From contig CAYRFF010000006.1 of assembly GCA_964423575.1 (NCBI GenBank), positions 1 to 64,000 on the forward strand: a stretch of DNA of 64,000 nt. The letters are read 5' to 3'. The notes beneath the pieces are model-generated. The model did no database searches. It had not been told where the DNA came from and saw only the letters and a list, made by a program, of their open reading frames with translations. Source of the stretch: CAYRFF01 sp964423575. Lineage in GTDB: Bacteria > Bacteroidota > Bacteroidia > Chitinophagales > Saprospiraceae. The position numbers were made by a program, and so were the translations under genes. Below are positions 34,935-43,661 of the stretch, one piece after another. Within the stretch, counting starts at the first letter, position 1, and each line of letters starts with the position of its first letter.

Positions 34935-36287
34935 TTATTTAACGTTGTTTTCTAATAATGTGCTCAATTCCTCAGTAGTGAGCTTTTTCTCTTCACCACT
35001 CGACATATCCTTTAACGTCACCTTCCCTTCCTTTATTTCATTGGAGCCAATTAAAATTGCATATTTCACCCCTTCTTTATCTGCAAATCGCATTTGGCGA
35101 CCAAAATTTCTGTTATCGGGGAATATATCTACGCGGTAATTATCAGCTCTTAACTTCTGCACCAGTTCAAATCCATATTTCAAGGATTCCTTATCCATCG
35201 TGATTATAAGTGCATCTTTCTTTTCTTCTATATCTTCCGGAAATAGATTGAGTTCGTTCAGGCTATCATAGATACGCGCTGCTCCAAATGATATTCCGAC
35301 ACCGGAAACGTTCTTTAAACCAAAAACCGCAGTCAGGTCATCATATCTTCCTCCGCCCCCCAAGCTGCCGTAATCCGTATCATGTCCTACGACCTCTATA
35401 ATCATTCCGGTATAATAATCGAGTCCTCTTGCAAGACTTACGTCAAATATCAGGTTCTGATGAATCGTCTGATTTTCTAGATAGAAGAAAATTTCCTCAA
35501 GTTCACTGATTCCTTTTGCCAGGGCTTCTGAACTGTTTTCGTATTCCTTTAATTCCTTAAGAGATTTTATACTGAGTAAATCTTTTAATTTATCGACCTG
35601 CTCCTGTATAAAGCCGTCATTGAGAAGTATCTTTTCCACTCCATCCAGCCCAATCTTATCCAGCTTGTCAATGGTTACTGTAAGATCTGTCACCCTGTCT
35701 GCCGCATTGAGAATTTCCGCCATTCCCATCAAAATCTTTCTGTTGTTTATTCTGATATCAACATCAAGCTTAAGAGCTGTAAACACTTCATCATAGATAA
35801 GGCACAGCTCTGCTTCACATAAAAGTGAATCAGTTCCTATCACATCTACATCGCACTGATAAAACTCTTGGTATCTTCCCTTCTGCGGTCTATCTCCCCT
35901 CCATACCGGTTGGATCTGATAACGCTTAAACGGCAAGTTGATATGCTGTTGATTCATCACTACAAATCGCGAAAAAGGTACGGTAAGATCATAGCGCAGA
36001 CCTCTCTTTGAAATCGATGGAGCAAGCGCATTGCTGTCCATTGCCTCAAGTGCACTTTTGTCTGCTTTCTTAAGAAAATCTCCATTATTCAAAACCTTGA
36101 ATAGAAGCTGATCCCCTTCATCTCCATACTTTCCCGTCAAAGTCTGCAGATTTTCTATGGCAGGAGTTTCAATCTTATCAAAACCATACTTCTTAAAGAC
36201 TTTCTCAATTGTATTAAATATATAATCGCGCCTCTTTACTTCACCGGGCAGAAAATCTCTGGTCCCTTTGGCTAGTGATGCTTTCAT
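34935..36287 (-). CDS. hisS: Histidyl-tRNA synthetase
   Basis: Class II HisRS of 450 residues. Motif 2 QIQPVWRGDRPQKGRYQEFYQCDVD, the histidine-specific RGLDYYTG and GGGGRYDDL motifs, and the C-terminal anticodon-binding domain (KYGFELVQKLRADNYRVDIFP) are intact. Its upstream neighbour pheS lies 22 bp away, so the two tRNA synthetase genes form one minus-strand operon. Confidence 0.97.
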   Translation of the reverse strand: MKASLAKGTRDFLPGEVKRRDYIFNTIEKVFKKYGFDKIETPAIENLQTLTGKYGDEGDQLLFKVLNNGDFLKKADKSALEAMDSNALAPSISKRGLRYDLTVPFSRFVVMNQQHINLPFKRYQIQPVWRGDRPQKGRYQEFYQCDVDVIGTDSLLCEAELCLIYDEVFTALKLDVDIRINNRKILMGMAEILNAADRVTDLTVTIDKLDKIGLDGVEKILLNDGFIQEQVDKLKDLLSIKSLKELKEYENSSEALAKGISELEEIFFYLENQTIHQNLIFDVSLARGLDYYTGMIIEVVGHDTDYGSLGGGGRYDDLTAVFGLKNVSGVGISFGAARIYDSLNELNLFPEDIEEKKDALIITMDKESLKYGFELVQKLRADNYRVDIFPDNRNFGRQMRFADKEGVKYAILIGSNEIKEGKVTLKDMSSGEEKKLTTEELSTLLENNVK

Positions 36288-36309
36288 ATCTTATATTTCT
36301 ATTATTAAA

Positions 36310-37350
36310 TTATAGTGCTGAAGAAAACTGACGTAAAAATCTCACATCATTTTCAAATAGCAAACGAATGTCAGGAATCTGATACAGGAACAAGGTTAAT
36401 CGTTCAATCCCTATTCCAAATGCATATCCGGTATATTTCTCGGAATCAATTCCGCAGTTTTCAAGAACTTCCGGATCCACCATCCCGCAACCTAGGATTT
36501 CAAGCCAGCCCGTCCCCTTAGTCATCCTGTAGTCAACTTCGTTTTCAAGCCCCCAGTAAACATCCATTTCTGCACTTGGCTCTGTAAACGGGAAAAATGA
36601 CGGGCGCAGTCTGATTTTTGTATCCTTGCCAAATAAAGATTGAGCAAAATAAAGAAGCACACTCTTCATCTGAGCAAAGGAGACCTTTTCATCGACATAA
36701 AGCCCTTCCAATTGATGGAACTGACAATGTGAACGTGCTGAAATTGTCTCATTTCTATACACGCGTCCAGGGGCGACAATGCGAATCGGCGGCTTATGCT
36801 CATCCATATATCTCGCTTGTACGCTGGATGTATGCGTTCTGAGTAGGTGCTGAGGATCGTTGACCATGTAAAAAGTATCCTGCATATCTCTGGCTGGATG
36901 GTTTTCCGGAGTATTCATAGCTCCAAAATTATGCCACTCATCCTCGATTTCCCGGTCTTCCGCCACCTGAAAACCAATGCGTTGGAATATTTCTACAATC
37001 CTGTTCAGGGTATGCGTTACCGGGTGTTCTGCTCCCAGTCTCATCTCAGAAGCAGGACGCGATAAGTCCAGCCCCTGACCTTCGGAATCTTCTTCCTTGC
37101 TGGCAAGAGCCCGCATAAGTCCATCGTACTTATCCTGAGCAGCCTGTCGCAAGCTGTTCACCATCTGTCCGAACTTTCCCTTCTCTGCACCTTGGAGAGT
37201 AGGTATCAGGGCAAACAGAGGTTTTATCTTATTCTTACTACCCAAAAATTCAATGCGGAACTGCTCCAGTTCCTCCGTTGTTTCGGGTGCTCTAGAATCA
37301 ATTTCTCTCTCGAGTTCCGCTATTTTCTCAAATGCTTCCATATTCCACAA
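36310..37350 (-). CDS. pheS: Phenylalanyl-tRNA synthetase alpha subunit
   Basis: PheS, the catalytic alpha subunit of the alpha2-beta2 synthetase. N-terminal coiled coil (ELEREIDSRAPETTEELEQFRIEFLG), motif 2 PGRVYRNETISARSHCQFHQLEG and motif 3 GIGIERLTLFLYQIPDIRLLFENDVRFL are present. M1 or M4 (37341) may be the start. pheT is not adjacent. First gene of the pheS-hisS operon, with a TATCTTTGC promoter element just upstream. Confidence 0.97.
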   Translation of the reverse strand: MWNMEAFEKIAELEREIDSRAPETTEELEQFRIEFLGSKNKIKPLFALIPTLQGAEKGKFGQMVNSLRQAAQDKYDGLMRALASKEEDSEGQGLDLSRPASEMRLGAEHPVTHTLNRIVEIFQRIGFQVAEDREIEDEWHNFGAMNTPENHPARDMQDTFYMVNDPQHLLRTHTSSVQARYMDEHKPPIRIVAPGRVYRNETISARSHCQFHQLEGLYVDEKVSFAQMKSVLLYFAQSLFGKDTKIRLRPSFFPFTEPSAEMDVYWGLENEVDYRMTKGTGWLEILGCGMVDPEVLENCGIDSEKYTGYAFGIGIERLTLFLYQIPDIRLLFENDVRFLRQFSSAL

Positions 37351-37362
37351 TTCTTATAAGGC

Positions 37363-37371
37363 GCAAAGATA
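37363..37371 (-). promoter_or_regulatory. pheS-hisS -7 promoter element
   Basis: TATCTTTGC on the minus strand, 13 bp upstream of the annotated pheS ATG. It fits TAnnTTTGC; the -33 element is weak. Confidence 0.55.
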
Positions 37372-37409
37372 CAAGTTTCTTGAGAGTTTTAAAGATTTCA
37401 TTTATAACA

Positions 37410-37422
37410 TGCTTCCGCAAAT
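37410..37422 (+). repeat. Dispersed motif, copy 13
   Basis: TGCTTCCGCAAAT followed by ATCC, an exact core match. Between divergent pheS and the O-antigen ligase gene. Confidence 0.75.
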
Positions 37423-37474
37423 ATCCCATTAATTGTATAGACTGTCCTCGCGACTCTTCTTATATTTACCTTCG

Positions 37475-38710
37475 ATGTCAAAGATTACGCGTTTCCTTTA
37501 TGCTGCCGGAGCTATTATTACAGCTGTAAGTTTACCCACTTCCCGTGGTTTTGTAACCGTGGGCATAGTCTGCATTATTTTGGCAGCTCTTATAAAATTC
37601 TTAGGTAATATAAGAGACGAAATTGCGACAATTCAGAAAGAATGGCGTTCCGGCAAGGCAAAGCCCTTTCTGGCACTTACTTTACCATTCTTCCCGATTT
37701 TGGTGTCTGGTCTTTATTCTACTGATACCACAACCTGGATGATTGACACGCGACTATTTATCACCGCACTTTTAGTACCACTCGCAGCCTTGATCTACGG
37801 AAAAATCAAGCAGAAGGAAATTATAATTATTCAAGTTTTATTTTTGCTTTCCAGCCTGACAGGCAGCCTATACTCTCTCTCTGTTTATCTTTTAAACTCA
37901 AAAGAGCTAAATGAATCACTGGCCTATGGACATCATCTGCCTTCTCTGCTCAGTCCCTTGAGTTTTAGTCTTGTAATAAGTTTTGCAATACTGGTATCTA
38001 TAACAATGTATTATCGCAAGCAGTATCTATTTTATAAGAGTGAATCATATTTCTACTTTGGGCTTGCTATTTTCTTATTTATTTTCCAATATATATTTGC
38101 CGTCAGAACCGGAATAGTTATAACCTTTGCTTCAATCCTTCTTATCCTTTTATATCTGGTCTTAAAAAACTACAGGCCAGTTTATCTCTTGCTTTTGTCA
38201 GCACTTGTTTTATTTCCTGTTCTCAGTTATCAATTGATTCCCAGTTTTAAAACAAAAGTAGGCTATGTTCTCTATGACTGGGGAAGAATAGATAATACTG
38301 ATGCCGGGGATTATTCTGATGCCAATCGCCTGCTCTCTTATAAACTGGGCTGGGGCTTATTTAAACAAGCGCCTATCTTGGGACACGGTGGCGATACCAG
38401 ACAATTGATAAAAGCAGCATATAAGGAGCATTATCCGGAAGTAGAGAAATGGCTTCAGCCACATAACCAGTTCCTGACTATAGCGATGAAAACAGGCATT
38501 ATCGGCTTGGTTGTTCTATTGTTTTCGATGATTTACCCTCTCAGGCAGAAACGGTGGCAATTCAATATTTTAATATTGATAATCAGCCTGCAAATTTTAC
38601 TCAGTTGCATGGTTGAGAACACGCTCGGCTCAAGCCTGGGAATAGCACATTACCTCTTTTGGCTCTGTCTTTACCTACTTGAGTGGAAAAGCAATGATCT
38701 AGGGCAATAA
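37475..38710 (+). CDS. O-antigen ligase-like polytopic membrane protein
   Basis: About 411 residues with roughly 11 membrane segments. A periplasmic loop late in the protein (about 270-350) carries GHGGDTRQLIKAAY and the diagnostic WLQPHNQFLT, matching the Wzy_C domain of O-antigen ligase (WaaL/RfaL-like) proteins, which attach or polymerize surface polysaccharide on a lipid carrier. The open frame begins at 37433, but MSKITRFL at 37475 is a better start. A dispersed-motif copy sits 6 bp after the stop. Confidence 0.82.
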   Translation: MSKITRFLYAAGAIITAVSLPTSRGFVTVGIVCIILAALIKFLGNIRDEIATIQKEWRSGKAKPFLALTLPFFPILVSGLYSTDTTTWMIDTRLFITALLVPLAALIYGKIKQKEIIIIQVLFLLSSLTGSLYSLSVYLLNSKELNESLAYGHHLPSLLSPLSFSLVISFAILVSITMYYRKQYLFYKSESYFYFGLAIFLFIFQYIFAVRTGIVITFASILLILLYLVLKNYRPVYLLLLSALVLFPVLSYQLIPSFKTKVGYVLYDWGRIDNTDAGDYSDANRLLSYKLGWGLFKQAPILGHGGDTRQLIKAAYKEHYPEVEKWLQPHNQFLTIAMKTGIIGLVVLLFSMIYPLRQKRWQFNILILIISLQILLSCMVENTLGSSLGIAHYLFWLCLYLLEWKSNDLGQ

Positions 38711-38716
38711 AGAGAC

Positions 38717-38729
38717 ATTTGCGTAAGCT
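38717..38729 (-). repeat. Dispersed motif, copy 14
   Basis: ATTTGCGTAAGCT, an exact match. Intergenic, between convergent genes. Confidence 0.8.
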
Positions 38730-38776
38730 TAAATAAAACTTACACAGACTATAAACGTATTAAAATGCAGTATTGA

Positions 38777-39196
38777 TTATCCGCAGTATTGATCGTAAGC
38801 AGCTTTCAGATTCTCTGAAATAAGCATTGCGGAACGACCTTCGATATGGTGTCTTTCCAGCATGTGCACCAGTTGGCCGTCTTTAAACAATGCGACTGCA
38901 GGGCTACTAGGAGGATATGGCAGAAGGTATTCTCTTGCTTTCTCCGTTGCTTCCTTATCAACACCTGCAAATACAGTTGCAAGCTTAACCGGCTTTGCAT
39001 CCTGATCTAAGGACATTTTAACTCCCGGGCGCGCATTAGCTGCAGCACATCCGCACACTGAATTAATAACGAGTAATACAGTCTCGTCACTGCTATTGTT
39101 AATCAAGTTCTCTACTTCTTCTGCAGTCTTTAATTCTGCAAAACCAAATTCCGTAAGTTCTTTTGCCATAGGGGCAACTAAATCAGCTGGATACAT
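38777..39196 (-). CDS. Bacilliredoxin (BrxA/BrxB family)
   Basis: A 139-residue thioredoxin-like protein with the CGC motif (C48, C50) in INSVCGCAAANARPG, the active site of the YphP/YqiW bacilliredoxins that remove bacillithiol from proteins. AVDKEAT-like AGVDKEATEKAREYL and YPPSSPAVALFKDGQLVHMLERHHIEGR are family features. Bacillithiol-type redox control in this organism is inferred. The gene is read toward the O-antigen ligase. An 11-bp direct repeat (GCAGTATTGAT) straddles its stop. Confidence 0.9.
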   Translation of the reverse strand: MYPADLVAPMAKELTEFGFAELKTAEEVENLINNSSDETVLLVINSVCGCAAANARPGVKMSLDQDAKPVKLATVFAGVDKEATEKAREYLLPYPPSSPAVALFKDGQLVHMLERHHIEGRSAMLISENLKAAYDQYCG

Positions 39197-39315
39197 TATA
39201 TTTCTTTTTATTTATAAGACAATCTTTTTCTCTATACAGGTCTAGCCTGAACTCTATCAAAAATAATAAGAATTCCGGGAATAAGTTTAATTAGCCGATT
39301 ACAGAACTACCTTTT

Positions 39316-39338
39316 CAGGATTAAATGACACAATCCTG
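39316..39338 (-). terminator. Hairpin after the PorP-like gene
   Basis: CAGGATT and AATCCTG form a seven-base-pair stem with a nine-nt loop, four bases after the stop. A T-run is missing, so termination is uncertain. Confidence 0.35.
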
Positions 39339-39341
39339 ATT

Positions 39342-40286
39342 CTAATCCTCTACGCTCTTCACAGTAGGGGCAAGGTTGCTTATATCTACTCCGATTGTCA
39401 GCTCATGTGAACCTCCGTTGTACTGTTGAAAGTCCCTAAGAGAAATATCGTAGCTATATGCAAGAGAGAAATTATTGATTCTTCCTCCGAGCATTGCCGC
39501 TACCCTTTGTCGGCCTCCGACAGTGTATGTCACGCCTGTAACAAGACCACCATTCATGAAAGTAGCCAAAAGATTCAGGTCGAGTTCAGTGGTATATCTG
39601 AATGAGTTTCTCAACATAATCGAAGGATTAATCATAATTCCATTTTGCTTGCTGTGGAACATATATCCTACGTGTACCGAATAATATTTAAACAGTGTAG
39701 AGCTTTTCAATGAATCGGCAACTATAGACTTATCCAGACGGGAACGGAAAAGGTCGGGAACTCCCACTCCAAATGTCCAGCTATCTTTATAAGCTCCGTA
39801 GATTCCAAAGTCTGCACCTAAGTATTGTGCACCATCCATAAGCTCGTTGATAATCGGATCATCCGGATCAATTCCACCTCCAGTGTATGCTGACGACTTT
39901 AATACTTCTTGCTGGTATTTAACACCTAGTCCCATTCCTAGATCAACATCTCCCAAACGGAAATTATAAGCATAGGATAATTTAGCACGATGTCTGCTGA
40001 TAGCGTTATAGGATTCGGTTCCAAGCATAAGCCCGATTCCATCATGATTCCCTACTCTGCCGCTGTAGCTAAGTAAATAATTATTGGGTGATCCTTCAAA
40101 TCCGGACCAGTGATTTCTAAAATTGAATCTCAACTTATGAGCATCCTGGAATCCGGTTGCTCCGGTATTGACAAATTCAGGATTCAGGATATAGTGTGAT
40201 TGCACACTTTCATCTTGTGCATTTACCATAGTTTTACCGGCAAACAACAGTACGAAAAGTAAAATGCCTTGTAATATATATTTCAT
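39342..40286 (-). CDS. PorP/SprF family T9SS outer-membrane protein
   Basis: A 314-residue outer-membrane beta-barrel-like protein. Signal peptide about 1-23 (ending VNAQ). The sequence SHYILNPEFVNTGATG, RNHWSGFEGSPNNYLLS, GRVGNHDGIGLMLGTE and a C-terminal SHELTIGVDI strand are characteristic of the PorP/SprF family, which assists secretion or attachment of type B T9SS cargos. It is directly downstream (42 bp) of the type B protein with cohesin-like repeats, the typical gene order of such pairs. Confidence 0.92.
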   Translation of the reverse strand: MKYILQGILLFVLLFAGKTMVNAQDESVQSHYILNPEFVNTGATGFQDAHKLRFNFRNHWSGFEGSPNNYLLSYSGRVGNHDGIGLMLGTESYNAISRHRAKLSYAYNFRLGDVDLGMGLGVKYQQEVLKSSAYTGGGIDPDDPIINELMDGAQYLGADFGIYGAYKDSWTFGVGVPDLFRSRLDKSIVADSLKSSTLFKYYSVHVGYMFHSKQNGIMINPSIMLRNSFRYTTELDLNLLATFMNGGLVTGVTYTVGGRQRVAAMLGGRINNFSLAYSYDISLRDFQQYNGGSHELTIGVDISNLAPTVKSVED

Positions 40287-40328
40287 ATTGTTTCTTTTTT
40301 CTTAAAATTCAGTATTCAACTTAGGATT

Positions 40329-43300
40329 TTAGTTCATTGTCCTTACCAGGTTCACACTTCCTCTGTGAATCTGACTTTCTCCCGAACTCAAGATAACTTT
40401 CAGCACCCAGTGATATAACCCGTCGTCCAGCATATCACCTCCATTAGTCTTACCGTCCCAGTTATTCTGATAATCAGTATCATGGTAAATACGTTCTCCC
40501 CACTGAGTGTATATGTTGATTTCAGCAGATTCTATCTGCCCACATAGTTTTATATATAATTCATCGTTTTTACCATCTCCGTTAGGAGTGATAATCTTTC
40601 TCCCTTTGAAGCACCCGGAATCAACTGACTCACATGGATTCATTCTAAAGGTGTGGTTCAGAGAGCAACCATTGGAATCCATGATAATTAATTCGTGGTT
40701 TCCTGAAGATAAGTTGTTGACTTCATTCGCCTCGCTATAGTTTCTACCGTTATCCCAGGAATACATATATTCCAGTGTTCCTCCGTCTACCTCAACAAAT
40801 GCGCTACCATCATTACCACTTGCACAATCTCCTGTTTCAAAAGTGGTAATACTTAGAGCTTCAGGTTCTGTTATCACTATACTGCGCTCGATATCAGGAT
40901 TTCCGCTCGAAGTGAAAGTAAAGGAATATTGTCCGGGACACAATCCTGTTCTTACAAAGTCAGTACTTCCATCTTCCCATACGACTGCAGGATTCTGCAC
41001 ACTGAAATATTCCACTTCGATATAGCCATTGCATTCGCCTGCACAACTCACACCAAAGCCGTTAAAGTCATCCGCAGAAGTATGAACAACCATAATCGGT
41101 GCTCCTTCTCCTACATAGATATTTCCGGATTCAAATACACAGCCATTGGCATCTGTAATTGTAACTCTATAGTTTGCTGATGTCAGGTCTTTTAAATCTT
41201 TTGTCGTAGCCCCATTGGACCATTCAAAACTGTATGGAGCCGTTCCTCCAAATACCGTTATGTCAATGGAGCCGTTTCCGCTTCCATCGTCATTCATCGG
41301 CGAAGTTGTGATATTAATCGGTGCAGGAGCCCCGACTACTACCTCTACAAAGTTGTCAAAATTTCCTACTTCATCGGTTATAATCACAAGACAAGACCCA
41401 CTCGGCAAATCACTAGCGGAGTTGGTTGTTGAACTTGAACACTCCCAGAAAAAAGTGTAAACACCATTTCCTCCCTGCACATCAATAGTTGCAGAACCAT
41501 CACTGGAATCATGACACAGTGCATCAGTAATGTCCAGATTAGCCCCGAGAACAACCAGGTTATCATATACAGAAGTACAGCCGGCATCATTGGTAATTGT
41601 CACTGAATAGGTTCCGGCAGAAAGGTCATACACATTCTTTCCGGTTGCACCATTGCTCCACTGGTAATTAAAAGTATTAGAAGTAAGCACTTCAATAAAC
41701 CCTGTTCCACCACCAGTGTCAGCAAAAATATCTATTCCTGCAACTGATGGGCCCGTACCTGTAAATACTTCAATATTATCGACTACTATTTCTTCACCAT
41801 TTGAGAATGTGACTGTGACAGAATAAACACCTGCACACAATCCTGTAACTGTTGCCTGCTCAGGAAGGCTGCTGTCAGACCACTTTATGGAATTAACTCC
41901 CCATCCAGTAATCTCGAGTGAAATTGAACCATCACAAGTACCTTCGCATGTTGCATCTGTAACATTTGGCTTTACATTGTTAGCCATACAGCTCAGTCTT
42001 CCGTTTCTATACTCAGGGAATATTTCGACATTGGGTGCTTCATACAAGCCTCTTATCACCGGGTTATCAGTAAATGAAACTGTTGTAGATCCCTGGCAAG
42101 GTCCGTTGAGTTTAAAGCACAACTCCATCACTACAGTACCATCAGACAAGCTCTTAGGCTCGCCATCTCCTGTAGACCAGAGTATTCCCACTCTTCCTAA
42201 ATCCTTATCAAGGTCATTGACCATAAGGCCTATATTATCCAGCGCAAAGCCGCTAATTTCTTCAAAAGTTATAAAGTTTGGATCAAAGCCTATTGAATGT
42301 GTATATCCTACAATATTATTAAAACCGGACACTCTCATAGGCACACATATATCGGTGCCATTGATTTCATAATCATCGATTTCAAAGTATAAATCTCCTC
42401 CTGAACCACCGATTGATATTGAACCGTTTTGAGTACGGACATTCAGTGCTTCATCATTGGTATTCACGGCCTCCAGAGGCGGATTGGGATTTCCTCCAGT
42501 AAATCTGAATGATGATGAAGTCCCGTTATTTCCTATTGCATCAAAGCATACTTCAAATATCTTTGTATTGTCGGATACCGTTGCACCATTCACATAGTTA
42601 TAGCTCAGTCGCACTTCTCCCGGTTCCGGATTGGTAAAGTTTCCTAGTGTCAGTTGTGGCAGATTCAAGTTTTTAATTTCTTTGAAGCTTACCACATTAT
42701 GGTCGTAGCGCATAACAGCGTCCATCGACTTAATATTCTTAAATCCTTTTACACTCACATCGACACAAGCTACTTCTCCGCTGGAAACACTTTCATGTGA
42801 TCCTATCAAGTCCATACTAGGCGCTCCACCACCTGAAGAACTGACAATTACTAGTCCATCATGAGTTGCTTCTTCTATCTCCTCATTGGAATATTCTCTA
42901 TAGTTCTGAACAATTGACCACTCGGAGAAAGGTGGTGGTCCGATAGTGAATTCAACCGGGGACTGCGTTCCGTTATTGCCGATGGCTTTGAAAGTTATCG
43001 TAAAGAGGATTTCATCATTTGCGAGATTCACTCCTCGCACATTGGGATCGTTCCAGGCAATTTTAAATACATCTGCCCTACCTATGCCTTCCGGAGTTGC
43101 AAAGTGCTCATTCTCAAATCCCATCTTACTGTTGAGATTCTGTATCGATTTATATTCAAGTACTGTAGAGTCCCACTGAAGAACAAATTCCAGAACGAAG
43201 ATTGAGGTAAAATTCTTAACTGATAAATTCAAGGTTACATCACTACCGGATTTCACTGTTGCAGTATCGAGATATAAATCGACGTTCTGCGCAGACAATG

Positions 43301-43355
43301 AAACTGTAGTGGATAAGAATACCCATATAAAAAGGGGAAATAACTTTTTTATCAT
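40329..43355 (-). CDS. T9SS type B protein with cohesin-like and SprB-like repeats
   Basis: A 1008-residue exported protein with signal peptide about 1-22. Three cohesin-like domains (about 24-150, 180-315, 320-445) share SVKNFTSIFVLEFVL-, DVSVKGFKNIKSMDAV- and PMRVSGFNNIVGYTH-type strands. They are followed by Cys-containing SprB/CHU-like repeats in which DATCEGTCDGSISLEI and DALCHDSSDGSATIDV recur. A C-terminal gliding-motility (CHU_C, type B) domain is marked by IITPNGDGKNDELYI, WDGKTNGG and GLYHWVL. The adjacent PorP/SprF gene is its likely partner. It is probably a cell-surface adhesin or scaffold protein. Confidence 0.92.
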   Translation of the reverse strand: MIKKLFPLFIWVFLSTTVSLSAQNVDLYLDTATVKSGSDVTLNLSVKNFTSIFVLEFVLQWDSTVLEYKSIQNLNSKMGFENEHFATPEGIGRADVFKIAWNDPNVRGVNLANDEILFTITFKAIGNNGTQSPVEFTIGPPPFSEWSIVQNYREYSNEEIEEATHDGLVIVSSSGGGAPSMDLIGSHESVSSGEVACVDVSVKGFKNIKSMDAVMRYDHNVVSFKEIKNLNLPQLTLGNFTNPEPGEVRLSYNYVNGATVSDNTKIFEVCFDAIGNNGTSSSFRFTGGNPNPPLEAVNTNDEALNVRTQNGSISIGGSGGDLYFEIDDYEINGTDICVPMRVSGFNNIVGYTHSIGFDPNFITFEEISGFALDNIGLMVNDLDKDLGRVGILWSTGDGEPKSLSDGTVVMELCFKLNGPCQGSTTVSFTDNPVIRGLYEAPNVEIFPEYRNGRLSCMANNVKPNVTDATCEGTCDGSISLEITGWGVNSIKWSDSSLPEQATVTGLCAGVYSVTVTFSNGEEIVVDNIEVFTGTGPSVAGIDIFADTGGGTGFIEVLTSNTFNYQWSNGATGKNVYDLSAGTYSVTITNDAGCTSVYDNLVVLGANLDITDALCHDSSDGSATIDVQGGNGVYTFFWECSSSTTNSASDLPSGSCLVIITDEVGNFDNFVEVVVGAPAPINITTSPMNDDGSGNGSIDITVFGGTAPYSFEWSNGATTKDLKDLTSANYRVTITDANGCVFESGNIYVGEGAPIMVVHTSADDFNGFGVSCAGECNGYIEVEYFSVQNPAVVWEDGSTDFVRTGLCPGQYSFTFTSSGNPDIERSIVITEPEALSITTFETGDCASGNDGSAFVEVDGGTLEYMYSWDNGRNYSEANEVNNLSSGNHELIIMDSNGCSLNHTFRMNPCESVDSGCFKGRKIITPNGDGKNDELYIKLCGQIESAEINIYTQWGERIYHDTDYQNNWDGKTNGGDMLDDGLYHWVLKVILSSGESQIHRGSVNLVRTMN

Positions 43356-43378
43356 GTGTCGTTGTTTTTATTATCGGT

Positions 43379-43387
43379 GCAAAGATA
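43379..43387 (-). promoter_or_regulatory. -7 element of the cohesin-type gene
   Basis: TATCTTTGC on the minus strand, 24 bp before the ATG. It fits TAnnTTTGC; no clear -33 element. Confidence 0.5.
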
Positions 43388-43622
43388 CAAATTGTGCCTC
43401 CAATCACTTCTATAAATGAGAATTAAAAAGTTTATGCCTTGTATCTTTCTACCAAATGGCCATTTTTAAATAGTTTTATTGCATAAACCGTACCATTTTA
43501 CAGCAACAGTAAAGCTTTGCTATATAATTCCACGATGAATGTATATTCTCTCACAGAATCAGGTACAATTGTTGAAAAACGTCGAGAAAAATGAACGAAA
43601 ATCCAACTTCTCATCTATCCTT

Positions 43623-43648
43623 AAATCCGGTAATTTAAAAACGGATTT
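43623..43648 (-). terminator. Hairpin after the FN3-type T9SS gene
   Basis: AAATCCG pairs with CGGATTT over a 12-nt loop, 13 bp past the stop at 43662. The minus-strand side lacks a clear T-run, so this is a weak call. Confidence 0.35.
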
Positions 43649-43661
43649 TTGATTGAATTTT

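Larger units (their letters stand above)
43356..43661. other. Intergenic region between two type B T9SS genes
   Basis: This 306-bp stretch has no gene. It holds a -7 element at 43380-43387, an isolated palindrome AAATGGCCATTT near 43453, and a stem (AAATCCG 43623-43629, CGGATTT 43642-43648) just after the next gene's stop. Confidence 0.5.

Noticed and set aside
38767..38793. 11-bp direct repeat GCAGTATTGAT around the bacilliredoxin stop
   Set aside because: Looks like a small local duplication of the last codons; no other copies seen.
43453..43464. Palindrome AAATGGCCATTT between T9SS genes
   Set aside because: A single 12-bp palindrome in AT-rich DNA without a linked regulator; chance is enough.
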